This document shows positions 1-12,400 of a DNA stretch of 64,000 nt, one piece after another (positions within the stretch are counted from its first letter, which is position 1; each line of letters opens with the position of its first letter). Source of the stretch: Effrenium voratum (lineage: Eukaryota > Sar > Dinophyceae > Suessiales > Symbiodiniaceae). A model generated the notes under the pieces. It searched no databases. It was not told where the DNA came from and worked only from the letters and a program-made list of their open reading frames with translations. Where the stretch lies: contig CAUJNA010003494.1 in NCBI GenBank assembly GCA_963377175.1, positions 616,756 to 680,755 of the forward strand. Reading direction: 5' to 3'. Both the position numbers and the translations under genes were made by a program.

Positions 1-358
1 CAGGATCCCATGGCTATGCATGTTCACAGTTGGATCACCCTCATTTGATTCGTCGGCATTCCCCCGTGTTTTGCAAAAGGTGACCCCCGGTCAAAATAGG
101 TGGTTGCAGTTTGGCTTCCTGTGAACAGCTTCAAAGCACGCTTCCAACACAGGACTTTATTATTTTGCATGTTTCTGGAAATGGCAAGATCAATGGGCGC
201 AGTTTGTGACGTTGCACTTCTTGGCTTGAAAACGTACCGCTAGATCTTTTTGAAGACGTAGACCAAAACTCAGGACTTGTTCCTGCACAATTCCCTTTCT
301 AGACCTCCAAGAAAGGCTTCCGGCTTAGGAGTTCCCCCACCCCCCATTCATGGGCAAG
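1..358. other. eL15 intron (left edge)
   Basis: This is the intron upstream of the first visible eL15 exon. I see no exon for eL15 residues 1-54 here, so the gene starts outside the window. It ends in a C-rich tract before the acceptor at 357-358. Confidence 0.7.
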
Positions 359-421
359 GCGAAGCAGGGCTACTGCGTCTACCGCGTGCGCGTGAAGAGG
401 GGTGACCGCAAGAAACGCGTG
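359..421 (+). CDS. RPL15: eL15 exon a (first in window)
   Basis: This exon has 21 codons in phase 0 and begins AKQGY, matching eL15 residues 55-75. The acceptor AG is at 357-358, behind a C-rich tract. The donor is GC at 422-423. The conserved GYK just before lies in an earlier exon to the left. The in-frame ATG at 351 is intronic and not a start. Confidence 0.9.
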
Positions 422-3400
422 GCACGGGGACCCAGATTTCGCCTGTCCAGGTGTTTGGTTCCATGGCGGGTTTTGGGGGTCAAGTGGGGGGCTTCCGTGT
501 TCCCTACGTGGGTCGAAACCCAAAGATGCAGCACAGTTTCATCAAGGGCGAGTAGGATTTTGTCCATCCAGTACGGGGGACCAAAATGGCGTCAATCTTT
601 GTGTGAACCAGCCAGACAAGGGTACCACGCTTGAGCAAAAGAACGCGCCCGGGTGGTTTGACAATAGTTACTGTCATCTATGGTGCTAAAGGGGACAATG
701 CGGAGAACCCCCACCAAAAGACCATTGGGACATGGTGATGGCGCCAAATCCATGTCATGGAAACACGTTACAATTGATTGACAGCGCGAGTTTCGCGCGC
801 CGGGAAGCCTTTTTTTTCTTCTCTTTTTCTCGGTGCTTTAAATTCTTCGAAACTCTTTTGGGGAACCAAACATGGCTTCGGGCCCACAAGGGGTTGGCCT
901 TAGACAAACAAATCGCAGGAACTTTCAACTGGTCTCTTTATTGTGACTGCTTTCAGGGGGTTATGAATATCAGCAGCTGGGGGTGTTTCCCTTGAACCAT
1001 TCCCTTCAGGGGGCCAGTTCAACGGAGTTCCTCTTTGGGGTGACCAGAGCCTCATGCCGAACCGGCTAGAATGCCCTCAAGCTTGTGGTGAGGGTATCCA
1101 AATTGGTTAGTTCCTTTTGGTTGCTACCCTTGCTTCACCCTCAATTGGTTGTTTGGATTGGTGGTTTGGGGATTTGAAACCCTGGCACTTGTTGATGGTA
1201 GATGGAAACCACCCCCTCAACCTCCAAACCAACAATTTGGGGGAAGCTGATTGCTAGTTTTTTGAGCGCCTTGAACCTTCCAAAGGCAGAACAAGATCTC
1301 ATAGACTTTCCGTGTCTTAGGCCCCAAGCCAAACAACTCAGAAACGAACATTGCAGAGGGTTGGAGAGCTGCTTGGAGACTCCATGACCCTTGAAACAAG
1401 GGGCCAGGACCCATTCTTTGGGTAATGACCTCATTTACAGGATTCCTGGAAGTTAAGCTTTCATCCAGGACAAATCCACAAACGATTCTGACTTTCAAGA
1501 ACTCATTCAGGAAACCAAGATGTGGAGGGTTGACGTTCCAGGACATCTCAACTTGCTGGCAATGGACAACAAAAGATGCAACACGAACACCAGGACCCCT
1601 TGACATGTCTCATTCCCACCTTTTTTTCCTTCTGCCCTGTTGTTGTCGGCCCTTGCAACCAGCAAACATGTTAGCTTCCAGTCCAACCAATGTCCGAGCG
1701 GCACTTCTCTTTTTTTCGGCAGACCCATGAGCTGGCGGAAGGCCCCATTTGGCCGGATTTGACCAAACGGAGACCACGAGGTTTGAGAGTTTCCAGATCT
1801 GACTTGCCAGTGCTCAGCACGGAATAAGAAATGGAAGGACCCCGAGAAAAACCGTCCAACTGGTGCTTTCCCGTACTTGGGCATCAAAGCCTGGGTTCAT
1901 CCATTTCTCATTCCCTAGTTATCGTAGCGATCGCAAGTGCTTTGCCAGACCCATGATTTGGCCCATTCTCTGCGCCCTCTTTCTTCCCATGCCGCATGGC
2001 GAATTGGTTTCCTCCAAAGAATTGAAGCCGCGCATGCCGCGCGGCGCGCGTTTTCTCTGAGGCCAAGGGCATCGTGTATGGCAAGCCGGTGAACCAGGGC
2101 ATCAACAAGTGGAAGGCTCGAGTGTGGGTTCCACTTTGGTGGGCCAGGGAGTTGGTAGCCGAGGTCAGTAGCCCCGGGGTAGTTGGTACTGGCAAACCTT
2201 GCTAGTTAGTTGGTAACCCACCAGGTGATTGTTCACTTATAAGGTTTTCCCTGGCAACCCAGGTTATCTTGGTGCGATATGCAGGGAACGAGCAATGGAA
2301 TGAACCAGGCTTTGGTGCCCGAATACAGGAGACCGCCAGTTGGATGGTTTTTGTCGGGGTCGTTCCATTGCTCATTCCCTGCTGAGCACCTGCAAGTTAT
2401 TGTTCACATAAGTTATTCAAAGTGGTGGGGGAACCTGTTAGGGAGGTGTAACTTAAGTGGCCAACCACTTGCTTGCCCGAACACCTCAGTACCCCCAGAG
2501 GTTGAGTGGAAATGCGGGCACCACGTAGCCAGAGCCACTGTAGAGCCACTATACAAAACGTAAACATATCCCGTTCTTTCTTGGGAGTAGTGGTTTGGGT
2601 ATATTGCCCAAGCGGGGCGAGTTGCAAAGATTGCTTCGAGTTATACCTATTCAGGATCTTGGCGGCCAATCATATAAATTCGGAGTCCGGAGCCCTCAAT
2701 CGCACTCTGTTAGCACCCTAGCACTTGAGGGCATCCAAAGCATCCCAACAGGGGAGGCCCCAAAATGTGCAAAGAGCCAAGCGGGGTCCAAGAACATCCT
2801 CCAAGGTGCAAGGGATCAGGGGGCGGTTTTAAAAAAATCCAAAACAAACACCGCAAAACACTTAGTCTAGTGAGGCAAACAAGATGGTCGGTCCTTTTTG
2901 GCTTCCCTTGGCCACAAAAGCAACCCAGGAAAGGCTCGTACCCAATAGGGGTTGGGGTACCCTCAAAAAAGCACACCCATAGTCTTTTCGACCAGCAAAA
3001 GTTCAAGTTCGGCCAGGTTTGGCTGCGAAGGTACAAGGCACCAAGGACCAAGGTGAGTGTTTCTCAAAGTGCTGGACCCAAATAATAAGGGTCACCAAAG
3101 AGGACCAACCATTCTTGGGGGACCACTATTTTGAGAAGCCCCGCACACATCCTGCCATAGTGTTGGACGAAATCCATTTCGCACCACTTAGGAGAGATGA
3201 ACCCCTGTGGAAAGCACCTACTGGTGCGGTTCATGGATTTTGTCCATCCACGAAGGGGCCACCGAAGACTCCCCCATTTTTTTTGGGGGGGGGAGGGCCC
3301 TCGCTGGCCACGGCGAGCGATCCGTAGGCCGTGCGGAACCTCCGCAGCATCGCGGAGGAGCGTGTAGGGCGGAAGTGCGGCAGCCTTGCGCCCGGTTTCC

Positions 3401-6400
3401 ATTTGGGTCACTTGAGGACGGGTGGGGGTAAGGCGGAGGTTACTTACAGAATTGCCGTTGGGTTGGATCTTGAGACTTTTTGGGCAATTTCCATTGAACC
3501 TACAAGTTTTAAAACAGAATGCAAATTGAGTCACGGTAAAAGGGAAGGTAAGGACAATCCGCGTGTCACAATTGGGTGCGGATATCCGCCTTTTCAATTC
3601 TTGAAGCATGGTTCTGGGTAGACTATATTCATACCGGGTTTTGATTGTGACTCATTTAAGGAGGGGTGGGGGTCTTGATTGCTATTGGGTTGGATCTTTA
3701 GACTTTCATTGAACCCACAAGTTAAACACTTTTTGAAGAGGGGTCAACAGCACACAAGATTAAGGGTAAGGAGGAAAGGAGGGGTGAGAAAGTTGAAAGG
3801 CAGAAATTGAGGGTGGGGATATTGTTTGTTAGGGAACCCTTTTTTGGTGTGATTTTTCAAAGGACACCAAAAGGAATCCTTGCCATCCTACTTTGAGACA
3901 CACCCACTTGGGTCATTGGGGGAGGTGGGGGTGAAGATGACCCCGGATCTAAGTAGAATCCGTCCTTTTGATAGGAGGGTGTCCCCTCCAAAAGTGGTTT
4001 GAAACCCCACTACAGGGGAGACCCCCTATTGATTAACCGGGGTTAATGAATCTGGGGTTAACACTAGGGAGAAGTTTAAGGATGAGGAGGAGATAATGGG
4101 TGAGAAAATAGGTGAGAAAAGAAAAGGGATGATGCCGCGCTTTTTTGTTTTGTTTGTACGGTTATGTTGGGGTAAAAACTAACGCGCACCCTTTTCCGAT
4201 GCGTCTTGAGCCAACGTTGCAGTTGGTCGTTCATGCTCATGAAATTTGAGTGCACTCTTCACACTCCCCCTGTGGCATTTTGCCACACCGCCATCAGACC
4301 TGGTCCCACCCCGAGGACTCTGAGGTCTCCTCTTGAGGTGGATCAGGCTCGCTCCCAGCTTTGGGAAAAAACGCCACCGGGCCTGCCTCAGCTCCTCTCT
4401 CAACTGGGCCACCCTTGACGTACCCCACCTCCCAAGTCCTTGCCCGAGCCGACGAAGACGATGCCTTCTCCTTCACAACCTCCTCCTGCATTCCCGGAGA
4501 CTGCCTCTCCTTCTTCTCCTTGATCTTGAAGAACGTGTATCCTCGCCACTGCTGCATTTTGGAGGTGGCTTGCCTTGCCTGCGGCGCAGTCCAGCTATCC
4601 TCCTCAATGCGCTTGAGGCCCAACCCCGACTCCCCGGCGAAAAGCTTCACCGTGGTCCTGGTTGATTCCAGGTCCACTGCATCCACCGGAAACTCCCGAT
4701 GGATTGGGTGGAACCTTCGTTTCCTCGGCTTCCCATGAGCTCGAATGGCCCATCCCGGCACCGACCAATCCCACCGGTCCTTGCCCTTGACCGGCGGGGC
4801 CACCTTGTACTTCTCCAGCTCCCACGGGGTCCCGTGGACTGTCTGGTCCTCGCCAACCTCCTTCTGCGGATTCGGCTTCGTCTCCTGCTCCACCCGAATC
4901 ACCTCCTCCTCTGATTCCTTCTTCCAACGCAATGCCCGGAGCCTGGGTCGAACTTGACGATCACCCTGACTGCTGCTGGGCTCCTCTCTGCTCCTAGGAC
5001 GAGCAGGGCCAGCATCGCGAGGGTCATTGTCATCTCGACCTCGAGGGCTGCGGCTCCGATCTCGACTTCCCGGGTTCTCATCGATCCCCAGGTCTGCCAA
5101 CGAAACGGTGCCCCTGAGCGGCACCCAAAACGTAGTCGAGCCCGTCCAGGCGTGGGCCTCCCGAAAGGTGTCCTGCCTCCAATTGTCCACGAAGGTCCGT
5201 CTGCCGCGCTCCTGGTCAACAAAAACCACATGGTTCAACCTCCGGTCTTGATGTTGACCCCAGGCGGCATAGCCGCCGGATCCGGTTGAAAATCCCGGTT
5301 CCGTCTGAGCATATGGATGCGGACCGCCACGATCCTTGTCTCTTCAAAGGTCACCTCCCAAAAGTCCTCCGGTTCCTCCTCCACCGAGTTCTGCACCAAC
5401 CCAGACGGGCGTTCTGGCCATGGCATGGCAGGAACCTCGTCCTGCTTCTGACCTAGTCCTAAAAGCAAAGGGCAGCCCATGGGGCAGTGGTCAAACGGCT
5501 GGCGGGAGGCGTCCCAGATGTTGACCTCTGGGGCTGGTTCATCTTCCCTAGCCCTTCTTGTCGTCGCCGGTTCATTTTCCCTGGCGATCTTCTTCTCTGT
5601 CGGTTCATGTTCCCTGACAGAGGCACTTCTCCAAACAGAGGGGTCCTCCAATGTGGTCGGTTCATCTTCCCTGACCATCTTTGCAACCCTCATCTGGTTG
5701 TCCGCATGTGCGGCTGGTTCATTTTCCCTAGCCGATCTTGTTTCCCTCTTGGGTTGGGCCCATTGGCCTTTCAACACGAATCCTACACCCACTCCAAGGG
5801 ATGCCAAGCATACATCCCGGATCAGACACGATCCCCGATCCTGAGGCTTCCAGCAGGCGATGATGCCCATCAGCCCACTCATCGCAGCGACCTTCACCGC
5901 TGCCTCCTTGCCGATGGCCCGACCACCATCTGCTTCTCCTGGTCCTGGCCGCGAAACCACCTCCGACTCTCCTTGATCATGCCCGCCATGGAGTAGAACC
6001 GAAGCCATTGGGTCCTCGCCGCCACCGCCTTCGTGAGGTAGTCAGCCACCAACCCGCTACCCGGCAAATTTCTGATCTGCCATTCCCCTTCTCGCACTCG
6101 TTCCCGCAGCACGTTGGATCGAAGGCGCAAATGCCGTGTGCGCCACGGTCCCGAAGGACTTTGCACGATTGCCAAGGCCGCCGTGTTGTCCCCGTAGATC
6201 ACCCGCTCCGCCTCCTTGGCGCTCCAGCATCCCCCTTCGGTGATGTCCAGGATGGCACAGAGGGAGTCTCCCATGATCATGGCCTCGATATAGCCCACCA
6301 ACTCCGCCTCTGCCGTGCTGAGGGTGCAAAAAGGCTGTCGACCTGATTCCCATTGGACGAGGGCACCACCATAGAATCCCAAAACTCCCTGGTGGCTCTT

Positions 6401-9400
6401 CTCTCCCTGCGGCGCAAAAGAGATGTCCGCGTACATTTCCAGCCGCCTCATCGATCTCGCGAAAGGAAGATCCCCTTCTGCTCCTCGGTCTCCCAGGCAG
6501 CGCCCATAGACCAGTCCCAAGTCCTTCGTGCCGTAAAGGTAGGCCATCATGTCCTTCCCAGCCTTCACGACTTCCAAAGGGCAACGGGTGACATGTTGCG
6601 ACATCCAGGAAACCCCGAATGCCACATCCGGCCTGGTGCGTACCGACACCCACAACAATTCTCCAACCAGTCCCTGCGCCTCCCGGATGCCATCTTGCGT
6701 GACCACCGGATTCTCAGGAACCTCCGGCTTGTAGAACGGGGCCGGTTTGGCCATCACCACCTCGTGACGCTGCATCAGCTCCGAGATGTACGAGGGTTGT
6801 GCAACCCGGACAGTCTCACCGTCCTCGTCCCACTTCAACTCCATTCCGCAGAACTTCGTCCATCCTGCCTTGTTCACCCACTCCGGCGCGCTGCAAACCC
6901 ACTCCTGATTGATCCTCTTGATGACATTCTCCACCAAGGGAGTAGGTCCCACCGCCAGAAAGTCGTCCACGTAGATCACCAAGTGGCCGCAGGGCTTAGG
7001 GTCCTTGCGAGCCCCGGCCTCAAACTCCACCATAGACCATACACTGGTTTCCGGCGTCCGTTCCAAGCCATAGGTCCTCCCCCGATCCTGCGAGGTGAAG
7101 CCCGCTAGCCCTTGATCTCGGAACGCTGACCAATCTGCTGGACTGGTGTCCAAGCCGTACATGGCTCCTTGAACCAACCACCGCTCCGACGCCTTGACGA
7201 TCCCAGCCTCCACCAAAACCTTCGGGGGCCTTGTGATAAGAGTTCGCCGGGTCTCTTTCCGGGGCGCCAGCAAGAAGGCGCACTTCACATCCATCGTTGC
7301 CAAGGACCACTGTTCGTGGGCTCCCTTTCTTAGAACGCACCTCAGAGCCGTCCCGTCGATGCCCCCGGCATAGTTCTCGGCCTTGTCCGCCGAGGTCCGC
7401 GCCACCTTGCCGTTGCCGTCCGCCAGCAAATTGCCACATATCACCGCTCTCGCCCTCTTTCTTCCTGTCGGGGCCTTGATGGTCGTGACCAGCTTCCCCG
7501 GGGCGTACTCGGCATCTTCAATCCCCGGAACCGCCGCCAGATCGCACTCGTCGGTGGGCTTGACCACCTCTGTATTCACCAGAGAGCGATACTCGTCCAT
7601 CATGGCCTCTCTCCATGCTTCCAGATCCTTCCGCACCTCCTGCAAAGGCACCGTGTAGGTTTGCAGAACCTTCGCCGGTTCTTCTCCATCTGCTCCCTGC
7701 AGTCCTGCCAGCTTGTGGAAGTCCTTATTCTCCCGGTCCTGCATGATCACCAGGTCATCCTCCAGCTGGTTGATGCCACCCAGGAGGAACTCCATCGCTG
7801 CTCCTTGACCATTCCCGGTGATCTCATCCATGGGGATCACCTTGAGCTCCTCCGCCAGTGCTTCCTTAAAGCCCCACTGGTAGCTGCTCATGAGATTCTT
7901 CGTCTCCTCCAGGCTTTCTTCAAAACTCCATGATTTTGATGGAGAGGTGTACTCCCCCCCCGTTCGCAGTTCACATAGAGCGGGTGCCAGACCTTCTCCA
8001 TCTGCCGCTGGATGCCCTTCTTCTCCGTCTCCCCCCAGTTTAGGGCCTGGATCCAGACTCTGCTTGCCCGTCAACCGCGTTCTCGGTTTCCCTGGATGTT
8101 CATCCATCTCCAACTCATACCTCACTCTTCCCGCCTCCAGGTCCCTTGCGTGGTCGGCCTCCTCGTCGGGCAGAACAGCCGCCCTGGTGTGTTGGATGGC
8201 CCCGTCTTCTGTCTGAACCACCCAGCCCCAACTCATCATTGGACTAGGACCCAGTAGGCGTACTTCTCGAAATGGAGAAGCCAGGGGGCCCTTCTTATGC
8301 CACCGCTTTGTCTTCGCCATCACCTTGGAGTAGAACGGAAGCATCGGGAAGGTGTCCACCCCAAGTTTCTGGAGCTGCATCTGGTTCCTTTGAAGCACCA
8401 CATGTCGTAGTGCCGTGGGCCACAGCTTCACCGGAGCCCCTGAATCCTTGAGGACCACTCGCAGCCTTCTCTTCACCTGGTTGACCTCCGTCTCTACTCG
8501 TCCATTGGCCGCATGGTCATCGCCCGCCGTCATGGTGAGCAACAGATTGTGCTCTAAGCACCACTGCTGCACCGGCCTCGCCAGGAACTCCTTTGCCCGA
8601 TCGCAATGCATGCGGTACAGCGGGATGCCCAGGCTGCGATACTTCACAAAGATCAGGCTGATGGCTCTGATGACCTCTCTGGCGCTCCTCGATTCCATCA
8701 CCTCCGCCATCGTGACGTTCTGCACCGCGACGCCCTTCATAGCGTCGGTCATCTCGTCCTTAACCTTGTCGTTGAGCCTCTTGGCCTCCTCATCTGATGC
8801 ACGGGGTTGATCCTCCTCCTCTTCCCAGTCTGCTGGATTTGGGTCCTCCTCCTCCGGCTCGGCTGCTTCTGAAGGCTCCTTGTCCCCAGCTCCAAGCGGG
8901 ATCGGGACCGTCCCAATCAGCACATACTTCACCTTTCTGCCCGTTCCGACGTCCTCCCCTGTCGAAAGCGGCCCAGCAATGTCCACGTTGAGGACATAGG
9001 ACGGGATGTCCGCCTTCAATCTCCGATGTTGCCGGTCCACTCCAGCCTTCCTGCATACAAATACGGCACCGTCGATTGAACGGAGTGTGCCCCCGCCCCA
9101 CTTGAGATCCCCTGTCTCCATAGTTTTCTCTTCCTTCCGCTCTTCGAGCCTTTTGACCAGCTCCTTGAGGGACATCTTGATGGCCGCCACCAGCCCAGGC
9201 GCCCATTTCGCCCAGGTTTTCATCTGGACCAGCCTCTTGCGGAGGTCGCCCTCCATCTCTTGATGACCCTGGCCCTTCATTCCGTGGAGCTCGTGGTGGG
9301 TTTTCTCCTCGGATGACCCGCTGCTCCTTGATCAAAGCTCACCAGGCCCATCATGTTGTCCTGGCAAAAGTCCTGGACTTGCCGGAAGTTCCAAAAGAAG

Positions 9401-12400
9401 GCACGTCCAGCTCCACCGCTCTGGGATCATACTCCATCGGGTCCATGGGGGGAACCCCAGCAAGAAGCCCACAGGTCCCTTCTTCTCCTCGGAGCATTCC
9501 TGCGCCCGAAGCCACAGGCCCATCTGCTTGAAGAACAACGCCGTGTCCCCATTAACCTTCTTCCTGTCTTCCTCCGAAAGGCCAGGAAGGCCAAACCTGT
9601 GAACGTCCCGTCCTCTCAGAGGTGGGGGTCCAGGCTGGTGATGCCTCAATCTCGACACAGTTCGGCACGGCGGTCCTCCCACCACTGCCTTGATCAGCCC
9701 CTTCTCCGCCAGGCTCCAAAGGTATCCCCACAACGCACCGTCATGAAGATTCTGCCTGACGTCCTCCTCTATGTCGATCGTGACGATCTCATAGCCGCCC
9801 CAATCCTCCTTCCGCCATTCTTTGGCATCACGGCCAGCGAAAAGATGCACCACGACACCCTTGCTCGCTTCCCACTTCCTCCTCAATCTCCGATTGAAGG
9901 GGCATCGTGCGGCAACTTCTGCTTCTCCTTCCACCCGGCCCATGAGCTTCAGGACCTCATCCGGGATACTCGGAAACCATCGCTGCCACCGCTCCTCATC
10001 CATAGTTCCCGTAGCCGCCTTCTCCGGGGCATCCAAGAAGTCCATCAGCTTCATCGCCTCTGACCTTCGCATGACCGGACAGCCATACCGCAGCCAGCAG
10101 TGCAGCCTTCCGTGGCCGGGGTGCTCAATGATGCACCCCTTGGCATTCCACCTCACCACAAATCCAGCGTCTACCAACATCCTCAGCGGTATGATGGGCT
10201 CCACCGGCTCCAGCGTCAAAATGGCAGACGTTCCGGCATGCTTGTACAGCACCGTACTTCCACAGGCCAGCTCCACCTCCACCGCGGTGAGATTGTCCCT
10301 CTCATGCGGTCTAGCTTGTCGTAGTGCGTGAGTGGCTCCGCCATCCAATAACGCCACCGGCTCCACTTCTCCGCATTTCCCCGCTTCCTTCTCGGCCGCG
10401 GCGTACTTGATCTGCAACGCCCTGATTGACCTCAAGGACTTCAGCAGGCTCGCCAACCACCTCTGCGATCTTTCCCAAGACCGTGATCAGCACCAGCCCG
10501 TCTGGAAGCGCCACATCCAACTCCTCAGCTCTTGCCAACCATCTCCTCCACAGTCTCAAGGTCTGCAGAGCATCACACAGGTTAGCCCCTACCTTTGGGT
10601 CGGTAAGGTGCTTCAACAGGTTGCCCCTCTGCGAGGTACCTCCAGGTTGATACACCTGGTGAAGCCGGAACATGATCTCCGTCGCGGACATCATGCGGGC
10701 AGAGATGATCTCCCTCCTAATGGGGTCCGGCAAGGCCGCCAGTAGCATCGACAATCCCCTTTGCTCAACCCGGTGATTGTGTGCCTCAACATCCCCCAGC
10801 GTGGGCTTCAACCGGAGCTTCTCCAACGGCGTCGCCGTAAGCCACTCCGCCTAGGTAAGCTCCGCCTTCTGCAGGACCTGCTCCCACCACAGCCTGGCCG
10901 ATCCCGCAATGTCTGACATCAGCGGGTCACCCAGTCTCCAAATTGCAGCGACGACCCCTCGCCTCCGGGTGGGGGTAGACTAGGAAGCTCCAAATTCCTC
11001 AGGGCCTCCGACAATCTAAAGGCCGTCGTAGCTTCACCACCTCCTTCAATCGGTCTCGGAGGCGGTGGAGGCGGCGGTGGAGGAGGTCGATCCTCAGTGG
11101 CCCATCCATGGGCAAAGTTCCTCACAGCTTCAGGGTGAGGCGGTGGCACCGGACCACCAGTTGCTCCTCCGTCCGACGCCGTCTTGTAGAGGTCGTTCTG
11201 CGGCGTCCAATTGGCATAGGGCTCCAACTGCCTGAGCCGGACTTCCATCAATCCTCCAAGCAGACCTAGTTCGCTGCTTCTCCGAATGCCTTGATCGTGC
11301 CCTCCAGGAGGTCCGGATCCGTTGCCTCCACGAGCACCCTGATCATGGCCTCCGGAAAACCCATGTCCCCTACCTCCACGACCCGCCTGATCATGCCCTC
11401 CAGGAAACCCACGTCCATGGCCTCCATGGTCCGCCTGATCATGCCCTCCAGGAAACCCACGTCCATGGCCTCCACGAAAGGCTTGATCATGCCCTCCAGG
11501 AAACCCAGGATCTCCACAAGGCTCTTGATACCGCCGAGGATCAAGGATTCCCGTCCCGTCACCATCATTCTCATCCAACCTGTGATGAGTTGCCTGGCCG
11601 CGAACCTGCCCTTCTTGCTGTCCCGGACCTTGCCCATCACGACTGCCCCGGGCTTGTCCTTCTCCAGGATGTTGGCCCGGCCTCTCCATTCCCGTTTCTC
11701 CAGGTGGCAAAGGTGGGCCACGGTCTCCCGCCCCTCCCGCACCATGTTCATCTCCGTGATGTAGTCCCGGAGGTAGCGTCCACACCTCGGGTTCCCGAAC
11801 CGCCGGCTCCCCACCGGCTGTCATCCTCCGAAGATCGCGCCTCTCCCCCAGGTTCTCCGACCTTGCCCTCCGGGAAGACCCATGCTCGCGGATCATCCTG
11901 TCCAGCGCCTGGTCGGCGGTTTCTCCTTCACGAACAAGATCTTGTTGTTGTCTTCGCCTGCGCATCATGGCTGGCTTGGGCTCATAACCTGCGGTTATGT
12001 TGGGGTAAAAACTAACGCGCACCCTTTTCCGATGCGTCTTGAGCCAACGTTGCAGTTGGTCGTTCATGCTCATGAAATTTGAGTGCACTCTTCACAGTTT
12101 GAAAGGGTGCCTTTGTCACCCTGGTTTAAAGGTCACCAACAGTCGCCTCCTTTTGACCTACCACTTGGAGGTTGACTTTGATGATTGTAAGATATTCGTG
12201 CCAGTTTTCTGGCATTAGTTTGGCGAAGTGCCTTTAAAATGAGCAACCAATCATGTGGACACATTTTCCCACATATGAATTTGGGATGGGCCTTTGCGAA
12301 TTTGTTTCTTGATTTATGTCGGGAGTTGTTTTGGAGAAAGGTTCCACTCAGGGTCATCTCATAAAGACAAGCCGGCAAGAAACCCTTTTATTCTTCACAA

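Larger units (their letters stand above)
2116..3327 (+). other. eL15 intron b-c, GC-AG, 1,212 bp
   Basis: It contains a strong hairpin repeat at 2281-2382, a hairpin with GGACGAAATCC arms at 3161-3251, and a G-rich run (3286-3295) about 30 bases before the acceptor. No gene is seen. Confidence 0.75.
4157..12096 (-). mobile_element. Ty1/copia LTR retrotransposon with a DNA methyltransferase-like domain, full length but frame-damaged
   Basis: The element is 7,940 bp with 107-bp LTRs, read on the minus strand. Order from 5': LTR, tRNA-Met-like PBS, Gly-rich gag region, conserved gag domain, aspartic protease, C5-methyltransferase-like domain, zinc-binding motif, integrase, RT, RNase H, extra 3' region, polypurine tract, LTR. 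Integrase before RT makes it Ty1/copia. The 5-bp target duplication GTTTG and LTRs differing at one base indicate a recent insertion. Coding parts read as one chain of about 2,550 codons (11968 to 4294), interrupted by at least five one-base shifts and one stop. It sits antisense in an intron of the eL15 gene. Methyltransferase-carrying copia elements have been reported from dinoflagellates (Symbiodinium); this copy fits that type. Confidence 0.93.

Noticed and set aside
351..634. ATG at 351 as start of a 94-codon protein
   Set aside because: Residues 359-421 belong to an internal eL15 exon; the ATG is in the upstream intron and the frame runs past the GC donor.
3064..3609. 181-codon minus-strand open frame
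   Set aside because: It overlaps eL15 exon c on the other strand, shows no recognisable family and crosses a hairpin repeat.
6353..7108. 251-codon plus-strand open frame
   Set aside because: Shadow of the copia RT/RNase H on the minus strand.
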